Source of the DNA: Chaunax sp. Z400
Lineage: Eukaryota > Chordata > Actinopteri > Lophiiformes > Chaunacidae
Reading direction: 5' to 3'
Length of the DNA stretch: 64,000 nucleotides
NCBI GenBank assembly: GCA_037577475.1
Contig: CM075203.1
Coordinates: 17,129,835-17,193,834 of the forward strand
How positions within the stretch are numbered: position 1 is the stretch's first letter; the number at the start of each line of letters is the position of its first letter. The notes below the pieces were generated by a model. That model was not told the DNA's origin and ran no database searches. It saw only the letters and a list, made by a program, of their open reading frames with translations. A program made the translations under genes and the position numbers. Of the stretch, positions 1-37,045 are shown one piece after another.

Positions 1-1457
1 TCGTCAGGTTTAGACAGTGGAGAAGAATTTTTAAAATAAAAAAACAAAGACAATTTAATAGCTCTGATTCAGCTGCAATGCTAATGCTTCAATGCTAAAC
101 CAGTGTAGTATATTTAATGCTCAGACATGAGAGGAATTCTGATGTCAAACCATTCCTTTAAATGTCATGTGTCTTTAATTTTATTCTGGTTCAAGGATGC
201 CATGTTCCTCTGTAGCCTAACTACCTTTAGAACATGTGATCTCCCCTTTAAAGTAACAGAATAGCTTCATCTGCTGGGTGATTCATGCAACTGCACTTCC
301 AAGAATAACTCCCTGTGCAGTCAACATGCTCAGAATGAGCAGGACGTTTTCAGCAGGCTTTAAAGGATAATTCTAGTTTATTTTCTTTACCAAATTCATT
401 CTGGGATCTGAGAGTGACATGCGGCTATAAATGATGTGATGTGGCATAGGTACAAATAAAAATAAAATAATTAAATCATCATTTATAACAATGAGTGTCA
501 AATGTACCCGAGTTAAAATAAACTAGAATGATCCTTAAATCCTTGAGTTGAAAAGTTTCAATTATACTGAAATGTCTTATATATTGAGGACAAATCAAAC
601 ACTGCATTTGATTTCAGGTTCATCTGTATTAATGTTAAGATTTTTAGAATGAAACAAACTACCACTGTGACTTAAAAGGTCAACACGATGATGTCCCTTT
701 AAAACAAGATGCAAAAATAAAAATAAAACAGTTGTGTGACTGTTATTTAATTACAATCTGGTCACATTACAATCCTTTAAAGCAGCAATAACTGTCTACG
801 ATGACCCCGAATGAGCAGCAGTACAAATAAATAAGAGGACAGCTGTCAGACTGAGGTTTGCAGATCGGCCAGCTCCGGCTACGTTAACAGCGACGGTGTG
901 AGTTTGTGTGTTTTTTATGCATATCTGTTGCTAACAGCGCTTTGCAGGCGACAGAGTTTCTGTGTTTCAACCTCACAGACTCCTCGACGCAAACATCACG
1001 ATTCCACACGCTGTCATCAAAACTGTACATTCAATAAATTAACAATGCATTGTCTTTGTTAAGCAACCAGTGAAATGATTCTAGATTACATAATTACACT
1101 AGATTACAGGTAGGATGAACCATTCACAAGACAAAATCCAAGGGGGGTGCAGGGAAAGGGTCCGCATGGCTGAGGAAAGGAAGAATGTTAATGTATAGCA
1201 CAAGGTTGGTAGGCGCAATAGTGATGACATCATCTCCCCTTTGGCCTCTGGTGACCAACATTTCAACCCACGATGGGCCTTTAGTCCCGTTCAGGTTTTC
1301 TACACATAGATAGTCTCTTCCGCGTCATCATCGTTTCTCCTCCTGTCCCCAGCCCCACACACCACAACCTCCCCCCATGGTCTGTGGTGACACACTGGGA
1401 TCGTCTGGTCTGAATGAGACTGGGCCGGTCCAGCTGAGTCGTGGCTTCCCGCAGTCT
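1..1457 (-). other. 3' flank / probable 3' UTR of adap1
   Basis: AT-rich non-coding stretch immediately downstream of the adap1 stop codon (minus strand). I see no further exon. Minus-strand AATAAA hexamers lie at 377-382 and 180-185 and are candidate polyadenylation signals about 1.1-1.3 kb after the stop. Which one is used, and whether the UTR extends beyond the window edge, cannot be told from sequence alone. Confidence 0.4.
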
Positions 1458-27062
<25,605 letters not shown>

Positions 27063-27219
27063 GGTGAGTTTATCCGTCCAGTCTCACCGCGGTGGGAGAA
27101 AGCCTGACCAAGGGCATCCGCAGCTGGAGTCCGGACTGACAGACAGACAGACGGATCACCTCGGTCTGAAGAGGAGAAGGCTGGACGAGACTGAACGATC
27201 CGAGCCGATGATGGAGGAA

Positions 27220-27257
<38 letters not shown>

Positions 27258-27300
27258 GATGGCTCTAATACTGACTGAATAATAATCAAGGATCACCTCC
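27063..27300 (-). promoter_or_regulatory. Upstream / 5' UTR region of adap1
   Basis: GC-rich sequence directly upstream of the adap1 start codon (minus strand), with several CpGs between 27000 and 27130. A (GA)n tract (TC run 27221-27254 on plus) lies 160-190 bp upstream of the ATG. No TATA box is evident. The transcription start cannot be placed. Confidence 0.45.
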
Positions 27301-27539
27301 TTCTCTGTCTCCTGTCTCCTCTCCCCCCCCATCCATCCTCTATCTTATCAAAGTGAGACATCTAGCGGTGAACAAACAGAACACACTTCCCAAAACCGTC
27401 CAACTGTTAAAACTTTAAATAAAAAGTTAAACATTTTTTAAACACATAAAGAAACAAAAGGTTTCCTTTTTACTAGCAATAAATACAAGTTTACACAAAT
27501 ACCAGTTTTATTACACAAAGATATAGGAGCTTAACATCG

Positions 27540-27815
27540 TTGGGATCCCAAGATCTCTTTCAAAACTAAACATTTGTGCCCAAAATATTTGGATTTTTGG
27601 GAATGATTGGTGTCCTTCCAGCCAAGTTCTCTCCATTTCCATGAGTTAGTACGTAAGTGTGTCTTCCACATTAAATGCCAATCCTCCTGTTTTACTTCTG
27701 TGTTTAGTTCTTTTTCCCATTTTGCTGCAATGTATTCAGTATAATTTATTTTGTTTCTGGGCAGTTTCTGGTACAGTTTGGAAATAATTTTCTAGTGGCT
27801 CTTTTTTATAAGCTT
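27540..27815 (-). repeat. L1-like LINE ORF2 fragment
   Basis: The minus strand carries an open stretch including KLYQKLPRNKINYTEYIAA, KWEKEL, EDWHLMWKTHL and KWRELGWKD. This matches the KWE..L...EDW....THL......WRE.GWK pattern of fish L1 ORF2 proteins between the RT and the C-terminal zinc knuckle. It lacks the rest of the element and ends in stops. Confidence 0.55.
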
Positions 27816-28121
27816 CGGTCACTGAATTGCCAACTTTGACTTTTTTTCATGATAATCTCTGATTTATATGTATTCCAAGAAATCCTCATTTTCATACGCC
27901 TTTAATTATACAAAACGTTTGAATTTTTTTTTGTACCTTTATCGTTCCTACCATCTTAGAATCCAGGGCAGGTCAAATTAATATTTCAATACATCCCTCA
28001 ATAATTTTTCACAATTTTTCCCTTAAATACTCAGTTCTTGTATGATAAAAAAAACCTGCCAACTCTTTGAAAAGCCATTATTTATAACAGCACAATACTT
28101 TGAATAAATTTGCTTTTAAGA

Positions 28122-28482
28122 TGGCAACACAGTGGTGCAGTGGGTAGTAGCACTGTTGCCTCACAGCATGAAGCTCCTGGGTTCAAATCCACCTGAGGAC
28201 CTGGGACTTTTCTGTGTGGAGCTTGCATGTTCTCCCTGTGTCTATGTGGGTTCCCTCCGGGTTCTCCAGCTTCCTCCCACCACCAAGAACATGAAATAAT
28301 GGTGTTGGTGACTCTAAATTGACCGCAGGTATGAGTGTGAATGGTTGTTTGTCTTTCTATGTGTTCCTGTGATGAACTGGCGACTTGTGCAGGGTGTAAC
28401 CTGCCTCCTGCGTCAGCTGGGATAGGTTCCAGCCCCCCTGCGATCCTACACAGGATAAGTGGTTACAGAAAATGAATGGTTT
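28122..28482 (+). repeat. tRNA-like SINE/dispersed repeat, full copy
   Basis: TGGTGCAGTGGG (A-box-like) and GGGTTCAAATCC (B-box-like) are followed by the GTGTGGAGCTTGCATGTTCTCC body. It ends in GGATAAGTGGTTACAGAAAATGAATGG. This is the longest and cleanest copy of the family also found at 2052-2376 (minus) and about 44970. Confidence 0.65.
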
Positions 28483-28835
28483 TAAGATCCCCATTGATCG
28501 TGCTAAAAATGATAAATTGTGTTCATTTTTAAGTAATAGCCCCTTGATTGCAATTAGAATCACTTTAACAGCCTAATAATACAACAGTACAAATATACTC
28601 CACAAAAATATAAACCCATCACTTCTGTTTTTGTTCCCATTTTTCATAAGTTGAAGTAAAAAATCTAAGACTTTGTCTTTGCATACAAAACGTTTGTTCC
28701 CCTCACATTTTATTGAAAGATTTGCCAGTACTGCGTGATTCGCCTGCAAGCTACTGTATGGTTACCTGCTGAAGACATCACAATTTAACAAACGAACTGT
28801 CAACAGACTGGTGTACTATGTCCCACTGTGGGTAC

Positions 28836-29960
28836 AGCCTCATTTCCAAAACAGTTGGAACATTATGTAAAATGTAAATAAAACCCAAATACAATAATTT
28901 GTAAATCCTTTTTAACCTAATTGCAATTGAACACAGTGCAAAGACAATATATTTAATGTTAAATGTCATGTTTGCTATTGTGTTACATCAACATTTCTTT
29001 TAACAACACTCTGTCATGCCCCATCCTGCATCCTAGGTCATATCTTATTGTCTCAGTATTTTTTCTTCTGTTTACTGTTTTGTTCTGGTAACCCCAGTCT
29101 CGTCTCCTATCAGATTCCATGTCCTGTCAGCTCTCCGCCTGTGTGATTGCTCACCCCTCCTTAATGTGCTTCACCTGCATCTGACTGTCCCCCTCTCTTT
29201 GTTTGATCGTCTTTACCCCCATGTGAGCGTTCCAGCGTTCTTTCCCTGTTATTAGTATCTTTGTGTATGACCATTGCCTCAGTTTTTGATTATTCCTTCA
29301 GCCTTACGTTTTGGATACTGTTGCCTTGTCTGATTGCCTGCGTGTGTACCGACCAGTTTCCGTATTAAACGACTAAACTTTCCCCTGCCTCCTGTCTGCT
29401 CCGTGGGTCCATATTTTGAGTGAACCTGATACACTCAGTAAGTGTTTGGGAAGAGAGGACACTAATTGTTGAAGTATATAAAGTGGAATTCTGTCCCATT
29501 CTTGATACGACTTCAGTTGCTCAACAGTCGCAAGATCTCTGTTGTCGAATTTTGGTTTGGAATGCTGGCAAGCCAGTCTAGTACCTGGACTCTTTTACTT
29601 TGAATTTCATTGTACAGTCTATGTGTCCTTATACAAACTGATAATCTTAAGTGAATTGCATTCAATTGATGTTGAGTTGTGTCTGCTACTTGAACTCTGT
29701 GAAACATTCATGTAGGCTATAATCTGAGCTGCTGTTAATCTGTGATTTCTGAGGCTGGTAACTCTAAAGAATGCATCCCCTGCAGCAGAGGTAAGTCTTG
29801 GTCTTCCTTTCCTGGGACGGTCCTCATGACAACCAGTTTCATCATGACGTTTGATGTTTTTGCAGCTGCATTTGAAGATAAACTCAAAGTTCTTCCAATT
29901 TTCCAGAGTGCCTGACTTAAACAGTGGCTACTTTGAAGAATCTAAAATATGAATCATATT
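28836..29960. mobile_element. Non-coding DNA-transposon remnant, split by another repeat
   Basis: CAGCCTCATTTCCAAAACAGTTGGAACATTATGTAAAATG … ACAATAATTTGTAAATCC is the typical terminal sequence of a widespread teleost DNA transposon. The internal part resumes at about 29430 (AGAGAGGACACTAATTGTTGAAG … CCAGTCTAGTACCTGGACTC) and runs to about 29950. No transposase reading frame survives. The element is interrupted by the repeat at 28985-29425. Confidence 0.5.
28985..29425 (+). repeat. Unclassified interspersed repeat nested in DNA transposon
   Basis: A C/T-rich non-coding block ends with GTATTAAACGACTAAAC … CCTGCCTCCTGTCTGCTCCGTGGGTCC. Its layout and ending resemble the block at 43358-43775 (…CAATAAATCCCTGTTAAAC … TGCATTTTGGGTCC). 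I cannot name the family. Confidence 0.4.
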
Positions 29961-30204
29961 TTTGTGTTTGTGTAAACACTTTTTTGTTTCTTGCAGACCG
30001 GCCAATAATCAAAACCTGAATGGGAAATATACCTTTGATTTGGATTTATTTGTATGTGATTGAAATAAACACATTTTTTCACCATACTGCACAACAACCT
30101 GTTAATCTTTCTCACAGAAAGACTGTTAAAGTCTGGTTTTGAATGAGACTATCTTCTTATCTCCTCCCTACTGTAGGCCTACTTGTTATCAAAGCTAACA
30201 TAAT

Positions 30205-30262
30205 CTACAGGTTTTTCTGCTATAGAGTGAATTCAACTCAACATGATCTTCAGGTTTTTCCA
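30205..30262 (+). promoter_or_regulatory. Two-copy ~43-bp promoter repeat, SULT gene A
   Basis: Two copies of CAGGTTTTTC with following AGTGAATTCAACTCAACATGATC spacing, 43 bp apart, lie just upstream of the TATA box. The same unit is present three times upstream of gene C and once upstream of gene D. Confidence 0.7.
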
Positions 30263-30285
30263 TAAGAGGATAGACTCAGGTCATG

Positions 30286-30293
30286 TATAAAAG
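30286..30293 (+). promoter_or_regulatory. TATA box of SULT gene A
   Basis: TATAAAAG lies 66 bp upstream of the ATG. The octamer and its flanks (GTC/CATG on one side, ACGGCCTTCATTCAGAC on the other) are conserved upstream of genes C and D. Confidence 0.75.
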
Positions 30294-30358
30294 ACGGCCT
30301 TCATTCAGACACACACACAGTTGACTTTGCCTGGTTTTGCCTTATTTGTCTCAGAACA

Positions 30359-33300
30359 ATGACTGAAGCAGAGTTATACTTTGTGTACAAAGGAATCTAC
30401 TTAACAAGACATTTTCACACTCCTGAGAAAATGAAAAACTTTGAGGAGTTTTCTTTTCGGCCAGATGACATCATCATTGCAACGTACCCTAAATCAGGTA
30501 AATATTCATTCTTACTTGCTTCACTTCCTTCCTTCTTACTATAGTGTGTGTTAGAAGAAATTCATTCTTGCTATGCATTGATGGTAGGATATCCATAGTA
30601 TACATTTCAATACTGTAAGTGAAGTTTATTTTAAAAGCATTTTAGAGATTTAAAGTAGTTCTGCTGTAAGTTTTACTGACCTTTATTTTTAATTGTTCTT
30701 TGTTCAAATTTTGATACATGATGCACTTTATATTATACACAGGGAGTTTAGTTTTGTCTGCAATTAATTTAACAAATCATACAATAAAGATGGTAGGTTT
30801 CATGTTTGTGTGTATTGTTGTCAAAAAATTCCTTTTGGCATTTTATTGTGTTGTAAGTGTATTTTAAACTGTATTTTTAAATGTAGTAATAATGAACTGC
30901 AGTCATGTATAAAGGTTTTAGTAAACAGCTTTTAATTGGACTAATGGCAGGTCTTTGAGTACACTGGTCCCTTTTAACACAACTAAATACATAAAAATAT
31001 ATATTCTGATTGGCCAAAATTGTCTAAAATATTTCTATATAGAAAAAAACCACTAAATTTTGTTTCCAAAATAACACATTTAGTTTGCACTTAGCACAAC
31101 TTCAGTATATTTCTTATTCACTGGGTTTCCTCTGTTAGGTATAGAAAAATCATATAGGCCTAATGGAAATATAAGTGCAAAGAGAACAAGAGGCAGCAAG
31201 CAGGCACAGCGTGGCAGGTGCTGTAGATCTGCAATTCTCCTTAGACCTCGGAGGCTGTCTATCAAACTCACCAGATGCCAAACCTTTTTTCGTGTCCTAA
31301 AACAGTATAAAAATAAGGACAGTTTTGTTCACACTGTTGTTGCTCACTACTGCGCTGCCCCTGCTTGTTCAGAGCGCCACTGATCACCTGTGCAACAGAA
31401 ATCAGCTGACTACAAATCTCAGTCGGGTATGAGCTGGCTTTACCCTTATCATTGTCCAGGGAATGCTCGTTCTACAAGTTTTCATTATAACCTTTTGGGC
31501 GACTACGCTATATATTCGTCTGTATTGCACTTTGGACGGGCCACGATATGCGGACAGACCGCCCGAGGGCGCAAAGCCACCGCTCCGCCAAGACGGAGGA
31601 GGTCTCCTCCTTTTAATGCTGCTGCTATCTGGAGATGTTCGGCAGAATCCTGGCCCAGTTAGTCCGTGCGTAGCGAAGGTCATATGGGACCCGAAGCTGA
31701 AACCGAGAGGACTTTTTGGTGGTCACTTGAACATCAGACGCATCGTTTCAAAGACTGAACAGCTGAGACATTTACTGTCTAATTCTAACCTGGACTTTCT
31801 TTGTATTGGCTATCTGAAACATGGGTACAACAATCAACCCCCATAGTCATGATACCTGGATATCAATGTTTTAGACAAGATAGGAATTTGGGAAGAGGAG
31901 GGGGGGTGTTGATATATGTGAAAGATGGCATTAAATGTGAACGTGTTGCGTTCAAAGCAGAGAATATCCTAGAATACATTGCGTTAAATGTGATCCTGTC
32001 TCAACAAATGCCATTTATGATTATAGGTGTGTACAGACCCCCCCTCTGCAAATTAAAGTTTTTATGATCAACTCTCTGCTGTTTTGAAAGAATGTAATCA
32101 TAACAAAGAATGAATTTTGATGGGTGATTTAAATTTGAATTGGGAAGACAAGACAAAGGAAAAAACTAAAGGCAATTACAGATAAAATTAATTTAGATCA
32201 GCTAATAAAAGGTTCAACAAGGATTGCAAAATGCTCAATTACACAACTAGATCGTGTCATCACTAATAAACCTGAGAGAATAACTAAGAGTTACAATTTA
32301 ATCACTGGTTTATCTGATTACAATTTAACTTTAGTTGCAAGGAAACTGACAAAAAATAGATTCAGAAATACTGCATTATATCACTCAAACATTTCTTACT
32401 GTATACCTAAAAGCAAGTAAGCTGCATTTGACAAAGAACTGACTGAGTTGAACTGGAATGATCTGCTGTCCTCTGATGAATTAGTGCATGGTTGTGAATG
32501 TCTGACTTCTAAAATTAACTCTGCAAGGAAAATTTTTTACTGTAAACGAGTGTAGAAAATTCAAGCATAAAGATGGTTTCATCGTTTAATGAAAATCTGT
32601 GGAAATAAGTGAAGAAAAGGGATTTAGCACTAAGGAAAGCGATTAAATCCAGAAGAGATATAGACATGTTGATTTATAAAGGCTTGAGGGACAACTAAGT
32701 TATTCAAGAGTTAAGATTAGCCAAATCACATTTCTACCTTCAAGTATTGAATGAGGCAATATGTAACAGCAATAAGATTTGGAGCTCAGGGAAAATTAAT
32801 TGAAGATAACAATGCCATTGCTGCTATTTTAAATCATTTCTTTCTTGAGTCCATTCATGAGTTGGCAAACAAATTAAGAAAAGAAGAGTCTGATCATGAT
32901 CTGACTAAAAAAAATCAGAAGAGAAGATTTGGATACTGACCCTGTCGATTCTACAGACCAAGGTCTTTTTTTGGTCTGGTTGCAATCAGTGAAAAACAAG
33001 TGAATAAAGTCATCAACTCATTAAAAAGCTCTAAATGTACAGATGCTTTTCAACTTGACACCATGTTGGTCCAAAAACACAAAGACACTTTAAGCTCTCC
33101 TGTTGCTCATTTAATACACCTCTCATTTAACTTCAGTAGTTTTCCCACTGGAAGCATGCTGTTGTCACCCCCATCTTTAAATCTGGTGACCGCTATGAAG
33201 TCAGTAACTACAGGCCTATAAGTATACTGCCAGTACTCTCAAAGGTTGCTGAAAAAGTTGTCATTGAACAGCTAACATCTCAGCTCAAGCAACTTTGGTT

Positions 33301-36300
33301 TACACCAAATGCAGTTTGGGTTCAGAAGAAATCACTCCACTGAAACAGCTACCTTACACTTAATAGAACAAATTAAAGCTAGACTTGATAATGGTGGAGT
33401 AGATGGTGCCGTATTTCTAGATTTGCAAAAAGCATCTGATACAGTTAATCATGATGTTCTGATTTTCAAACTCTCAAAATGTAATTTTTCCTTTAGAGCG
33501 CTGGCATGGATGTCTTCATATTTATCCAACAAAACGCAGTGTGTTAAACTGTTTACTCTGAATATCAATGGTCTTCCACAGCAGTGTCATGGAGTAGAGC
33601 TGCAAATGTATGCAGATGACACAGTTTTACACTCATGCAAAAACAGCTGAGCTAGCAGCTAAAAAGCTAAACTTTGCTCTGGAAACTATCAGTGAATGGC
33701 TTGATGAATCCTATCTCAGTCTGAACAGACAAAAGGTATGTTTTTTTCTAAAAAAAACAATGCTCAACCTCCTGGTGTGGACATTTTTATTAAAGGAGAA
33801 AGGATTGATATAGTTACTGAATTTAAATATCTCGGCCTAATATTGGATCCAAACCTGAATTATAAGAAACACCTCAAGAAGATGATAAAAACCATTAATA
33901 AAAACATTTTGGTAAATTTTAGACAAATTAGAAACTGTCTTTCTGTAGAAGCAGCTAAGACATACAGTATATGCATGCATTGATCTTTTCCCACCTGTCC
34001 TATTGTATTAGTTGCTGGGAGCAGGCAGGCCAAACTGTAACCAGACCTCTAGAATCTCTGTATAAACAGAGAAACCATCATCATTGTAGGATTCTGGAAA
34101 AACACAATCTTTTGAGCTTTGAGAACTTCAGAGTGTTTTCAAACCTGTGTCTAGTCTATGAAATTGTTAACGGTTTGGCTCCTCCTCCTTTGCATAAGTT
34201 AGTTCTGCTTTGACCTGTTGACTCGGTGAAATCCACAAGAATAGCTTCCACAAGAGATTGTATAGTGCCCCTTCGCCGTAGTGCTTTTGGGGAGTTATCT
34301 TCCTCTGTGAAAGCTTCCACTCAGTGGAACGCTCTACTGGTGGATATAAAGAGCTTGCAGCACTCTGGGAAGCTTTAAAGCCTTTAGCTTTAAAGCTTCT
34401 CAGAGTGCTAAAGGCTGCTTAAAGGTTCCCAACTCTGTTATCATTGATTTTTGTTAGCTTCTGTTCTACCTTTATTTCATCATATACTTTGACATCCTGG
34501 TTTTGAAGTTGTTCACGCTGGAAGTGCAGATGAGATGTGTGTGTGGCTACGATCTGTTATTTTATCATGTTTTACTGCTTTGTATGTGTGTTTTTGTCCT
34601 TTGTTGTTTTGTTATTTAATGCTGTTGGATGGATGTTTTAAACCTGCCGGGGGGACTGCAGATGAAAATTAGCCTTAGGCTAACTCTGGTACAATGCATC
34701 AAATGGTAAAATGTATGTTTCTTAGTGTTCTTGTCCCCCCCCCAACAAATAAATGCAATAAGGAAAATAAATAAAATAAAACTGGTCAGAAATCGTGGTT
34801 GGAACTACTGCTCTGGTCCTGGTTGATACCAACTGATATGAATGTATGAGTTAAAGTCTAATTGATAAACGTTTCTGTTGTTCTTGTCTCAGGTACGACA
34901 TGGTCACAAGAGATTGTCCCTCTGATTGTGAGTGGAGGAGATCCAGCGTCTGTTGAGACTCTTCCCAATATGGACCGTACTCCATGGCTGGAAGAAACCC
35001 GGTTCTCTGACCTCCATGTTGAAGACAGACCATCTCCACGAATCTTCAGTACACATTTGCCATACAACATGATGCCTCCATCTTTCTTCAAAGTTAAGCC
35101 AAGGGTAAATTTGTGACATAGTTTGTGTCATGGATTTTAATGATCATTTTATTCATTGTGGCACATTTTATCTTTGGTTTCATGCAAATACTGAAGTTAA
35201 TAATAAATGTGACATCATTTCAGGTCATTAATGTCATGAGAAACCCCAAAGATGTGTTTACATCTGCCTTTCACTATTATGGGATGGCTTCCTATCATGT
35301 TGACATTGGTAACCAGATTGAGTTTCTCCAGAAGTTCCTTGATGGAAAAGGTTGTTCTCAACTTATTTCAATACAGTTTGTTTATTTATAATCATAATGC
35401 ACAACACAGTAAGTGAAACTAGCCTGAAGCAGAACTAGATGGAGTCACAGACCTGGTCATAAGATCTGACATGTTCCCTAATGATAATGGAGTGTTTGTG
35501 ATTTCCTTATTCTTCTAGTCCCATATGGATCATGGTTTGATCATGTAAAGAGCTGGCTGAATGCTGAGGATAAAGAGCACATCATGTACATCTGCTATGA
35601 AGAGATGATAATGGTGAGATTTTCAACAATGCTCGTCAAAACCTCTCAACGTTTGAACGAGGCAAGAGTCTACAAGGGTGTCACAAAAATAATGCTAGCA
35701 TGTTGTTGCTCGAAAACTACAAGTCTGCATTGTGTTCCCCCACACACACTGATCTAAAAGTAATTTCTGATACCACAGTTATGGCTGCACCCCTGAAAAG
35801 GTCTAGTGAAGGTCCAAATCTGCTTTATTAATATCAACGCAAGTACAAGCTCTCTCTCTCGTACAAAAACACATGCAGAACATCTTTGCTACTATTGACA
35901 GCGTCCTCTTTCTCACAGGTGGTACCAGCTCCTTCACTGGCATTAGCTACTTCTTGGCTATTAACCTTAGCTTAAACAAAAATCTATTAAACAGTTTGTG
36001 TTTGACCCTCCACCTCCACCTCTATTAACACTGTTGTGCTCTGATCGTCAAATACTGATGCGGTTAAGTTTGTATGGAGGTACATTAAACCCAATGTGTC
36101 TCATCCACATGCAAATATATCTCTGTCCCTATCACCACTTCTCACTTCCCCTGCTATGTTCCACTTGTCCAACAGTAATGCCATTTAAAGCAAAGTAAAG
36201 TAAAAGTGAAGGCCTGTTCTGCCTCATTGTCTGAATTTGGGTCCTCAATCATGTTGCAGAAGTTTTGACCTGATGATGGCACCAGATCAGACACCTAGGG

Positions 36301-37045
36301 ATTAAAGATTTGACTATTTATCCACTGGGGACAATGAATGTCTGTGCAAAACATCATGGCAGTTCATCCAGTATTTGAGATATTTCAGTCCAGAACACAA
36401 TGGTGGACCAACCACCAAAGAGACATTGTCAAATACCATCCTACTAGCATGGCTATATGGAGTCTGAAACCCATCACTAACATCTTGTCTTTGAAAACTT
36501 TTCTAATTGCTGACAATAAGTCACAAGAAAAAACAGTCATACTGTCAGAAGTATTGCAGGAATATGAGATGGTGTGTTTTTCTCTGTGGTGCAGGACCTG
36601 AAGGACTCTGTGGCCAGAATCGCTCAGTTCTTGGAGAAATCTCTGGATGCTGAGGTGATAGAGAAGATAGCAGACCGATGTCTGTTCAGGAACATGAGAA
36701 AGAACAACATGTCAAACTACACTACAGATCTTTCCTTGGACCAGACAAAGTCTGAATTTCTCAGGAAAGGTGAGCATCAATAAATATGTACAAATTTATT
36801 TCACTTCCACTGTTATTGGTGTTTTTCTAAACAGCCAAATACAAACACATCTTTACAAATGAAATGATCTAGAATTGACTATAAATACCAAACTACTGTG
36901 CACAGTTTTGACTTCTCTTACATGTTGTGTTTCAGGAACAGCTGGAGACTGGAAGAACCAACTAACAGCAGCAGAAGCAGAGAACTTTGATGCAGTTTAC
37001 AAAGAAAAAATGACAGATATCACCTATAAATTTGCATGGGTTTAA
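30359..37045 (+). CDS. Cytosolic sulfotransferase (SULT2-type), gene A, 6 coding exons
   Basis: Exons 30359-30497, 34893-35104, 35224-35350, 35519-35613, 36595-36769 and 36936-37045 give 858 nt, or 285 aa, with GT-AG junctions in phase. Family function: transfer of sulfonate from PAPS to hydroxyl or amine groups of steroids, bile alcohols or xenobiotics in the cytosol. The 5'-phosphosulfate loop TYPKSGTTW is at residues 42-50 and the catalytic His at 101 (STHLP). The 3'-phosphate site is RNPKDVFTS at 123-131, and the RKGTAGDWKN motif is at 248-257. There is no signal peptide. The N-terminus (MTEAELY.VYKG) and PWLEETR are typical of fish SULT2 proteins. Exon 2 is a single 212-nt exon where mammalian SULT genes usually have two. 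Compared with C and D, residues 142-147 (HVDIGN versus FVNPGP) have diverged. Intron 1 carries a 3.6-kb LINE. Substrate cannot be deduced. Confidence 0.9.
31181..34780 (+). mobile_element. Decayed L2/CR1-type LINE in SULT gene A intron 1
   Basis: Genes C and D lack this block. Their intron 1 runs straight from ATAAGTGCGAA to CTGGTCAGAAATCG, which bounds the insertion to about 31181-34780. It encodes a hydrophobic N-terminal stretch ending in SGDVRQNPGP (31628-31657) and an endonuclease region (GRGGGVLIYVKDG, then YRPP) broken by a frameshift near 31800. RT pieces include GFRRNHSTETA, AVFLDLQKASDTVNHDV and YADDTVLHS (about 33310-33650). About 30 residues are missing between the NGLPQ and YADD motifs. 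The C-terminal domain is broken, and the 3' tail ends in an AATAAA-type A-rich repeat. It is dead, and in the same orientation as the host gene. Confidence 0.85.

Noticed and set aside
34850..35131. Opposite-strand frames over SULT exon 2 (also at 47268-47548 and 52736-52976)
   Set aside because: Shadows of the real exon, which encodes a clear sulfotransferase domain.
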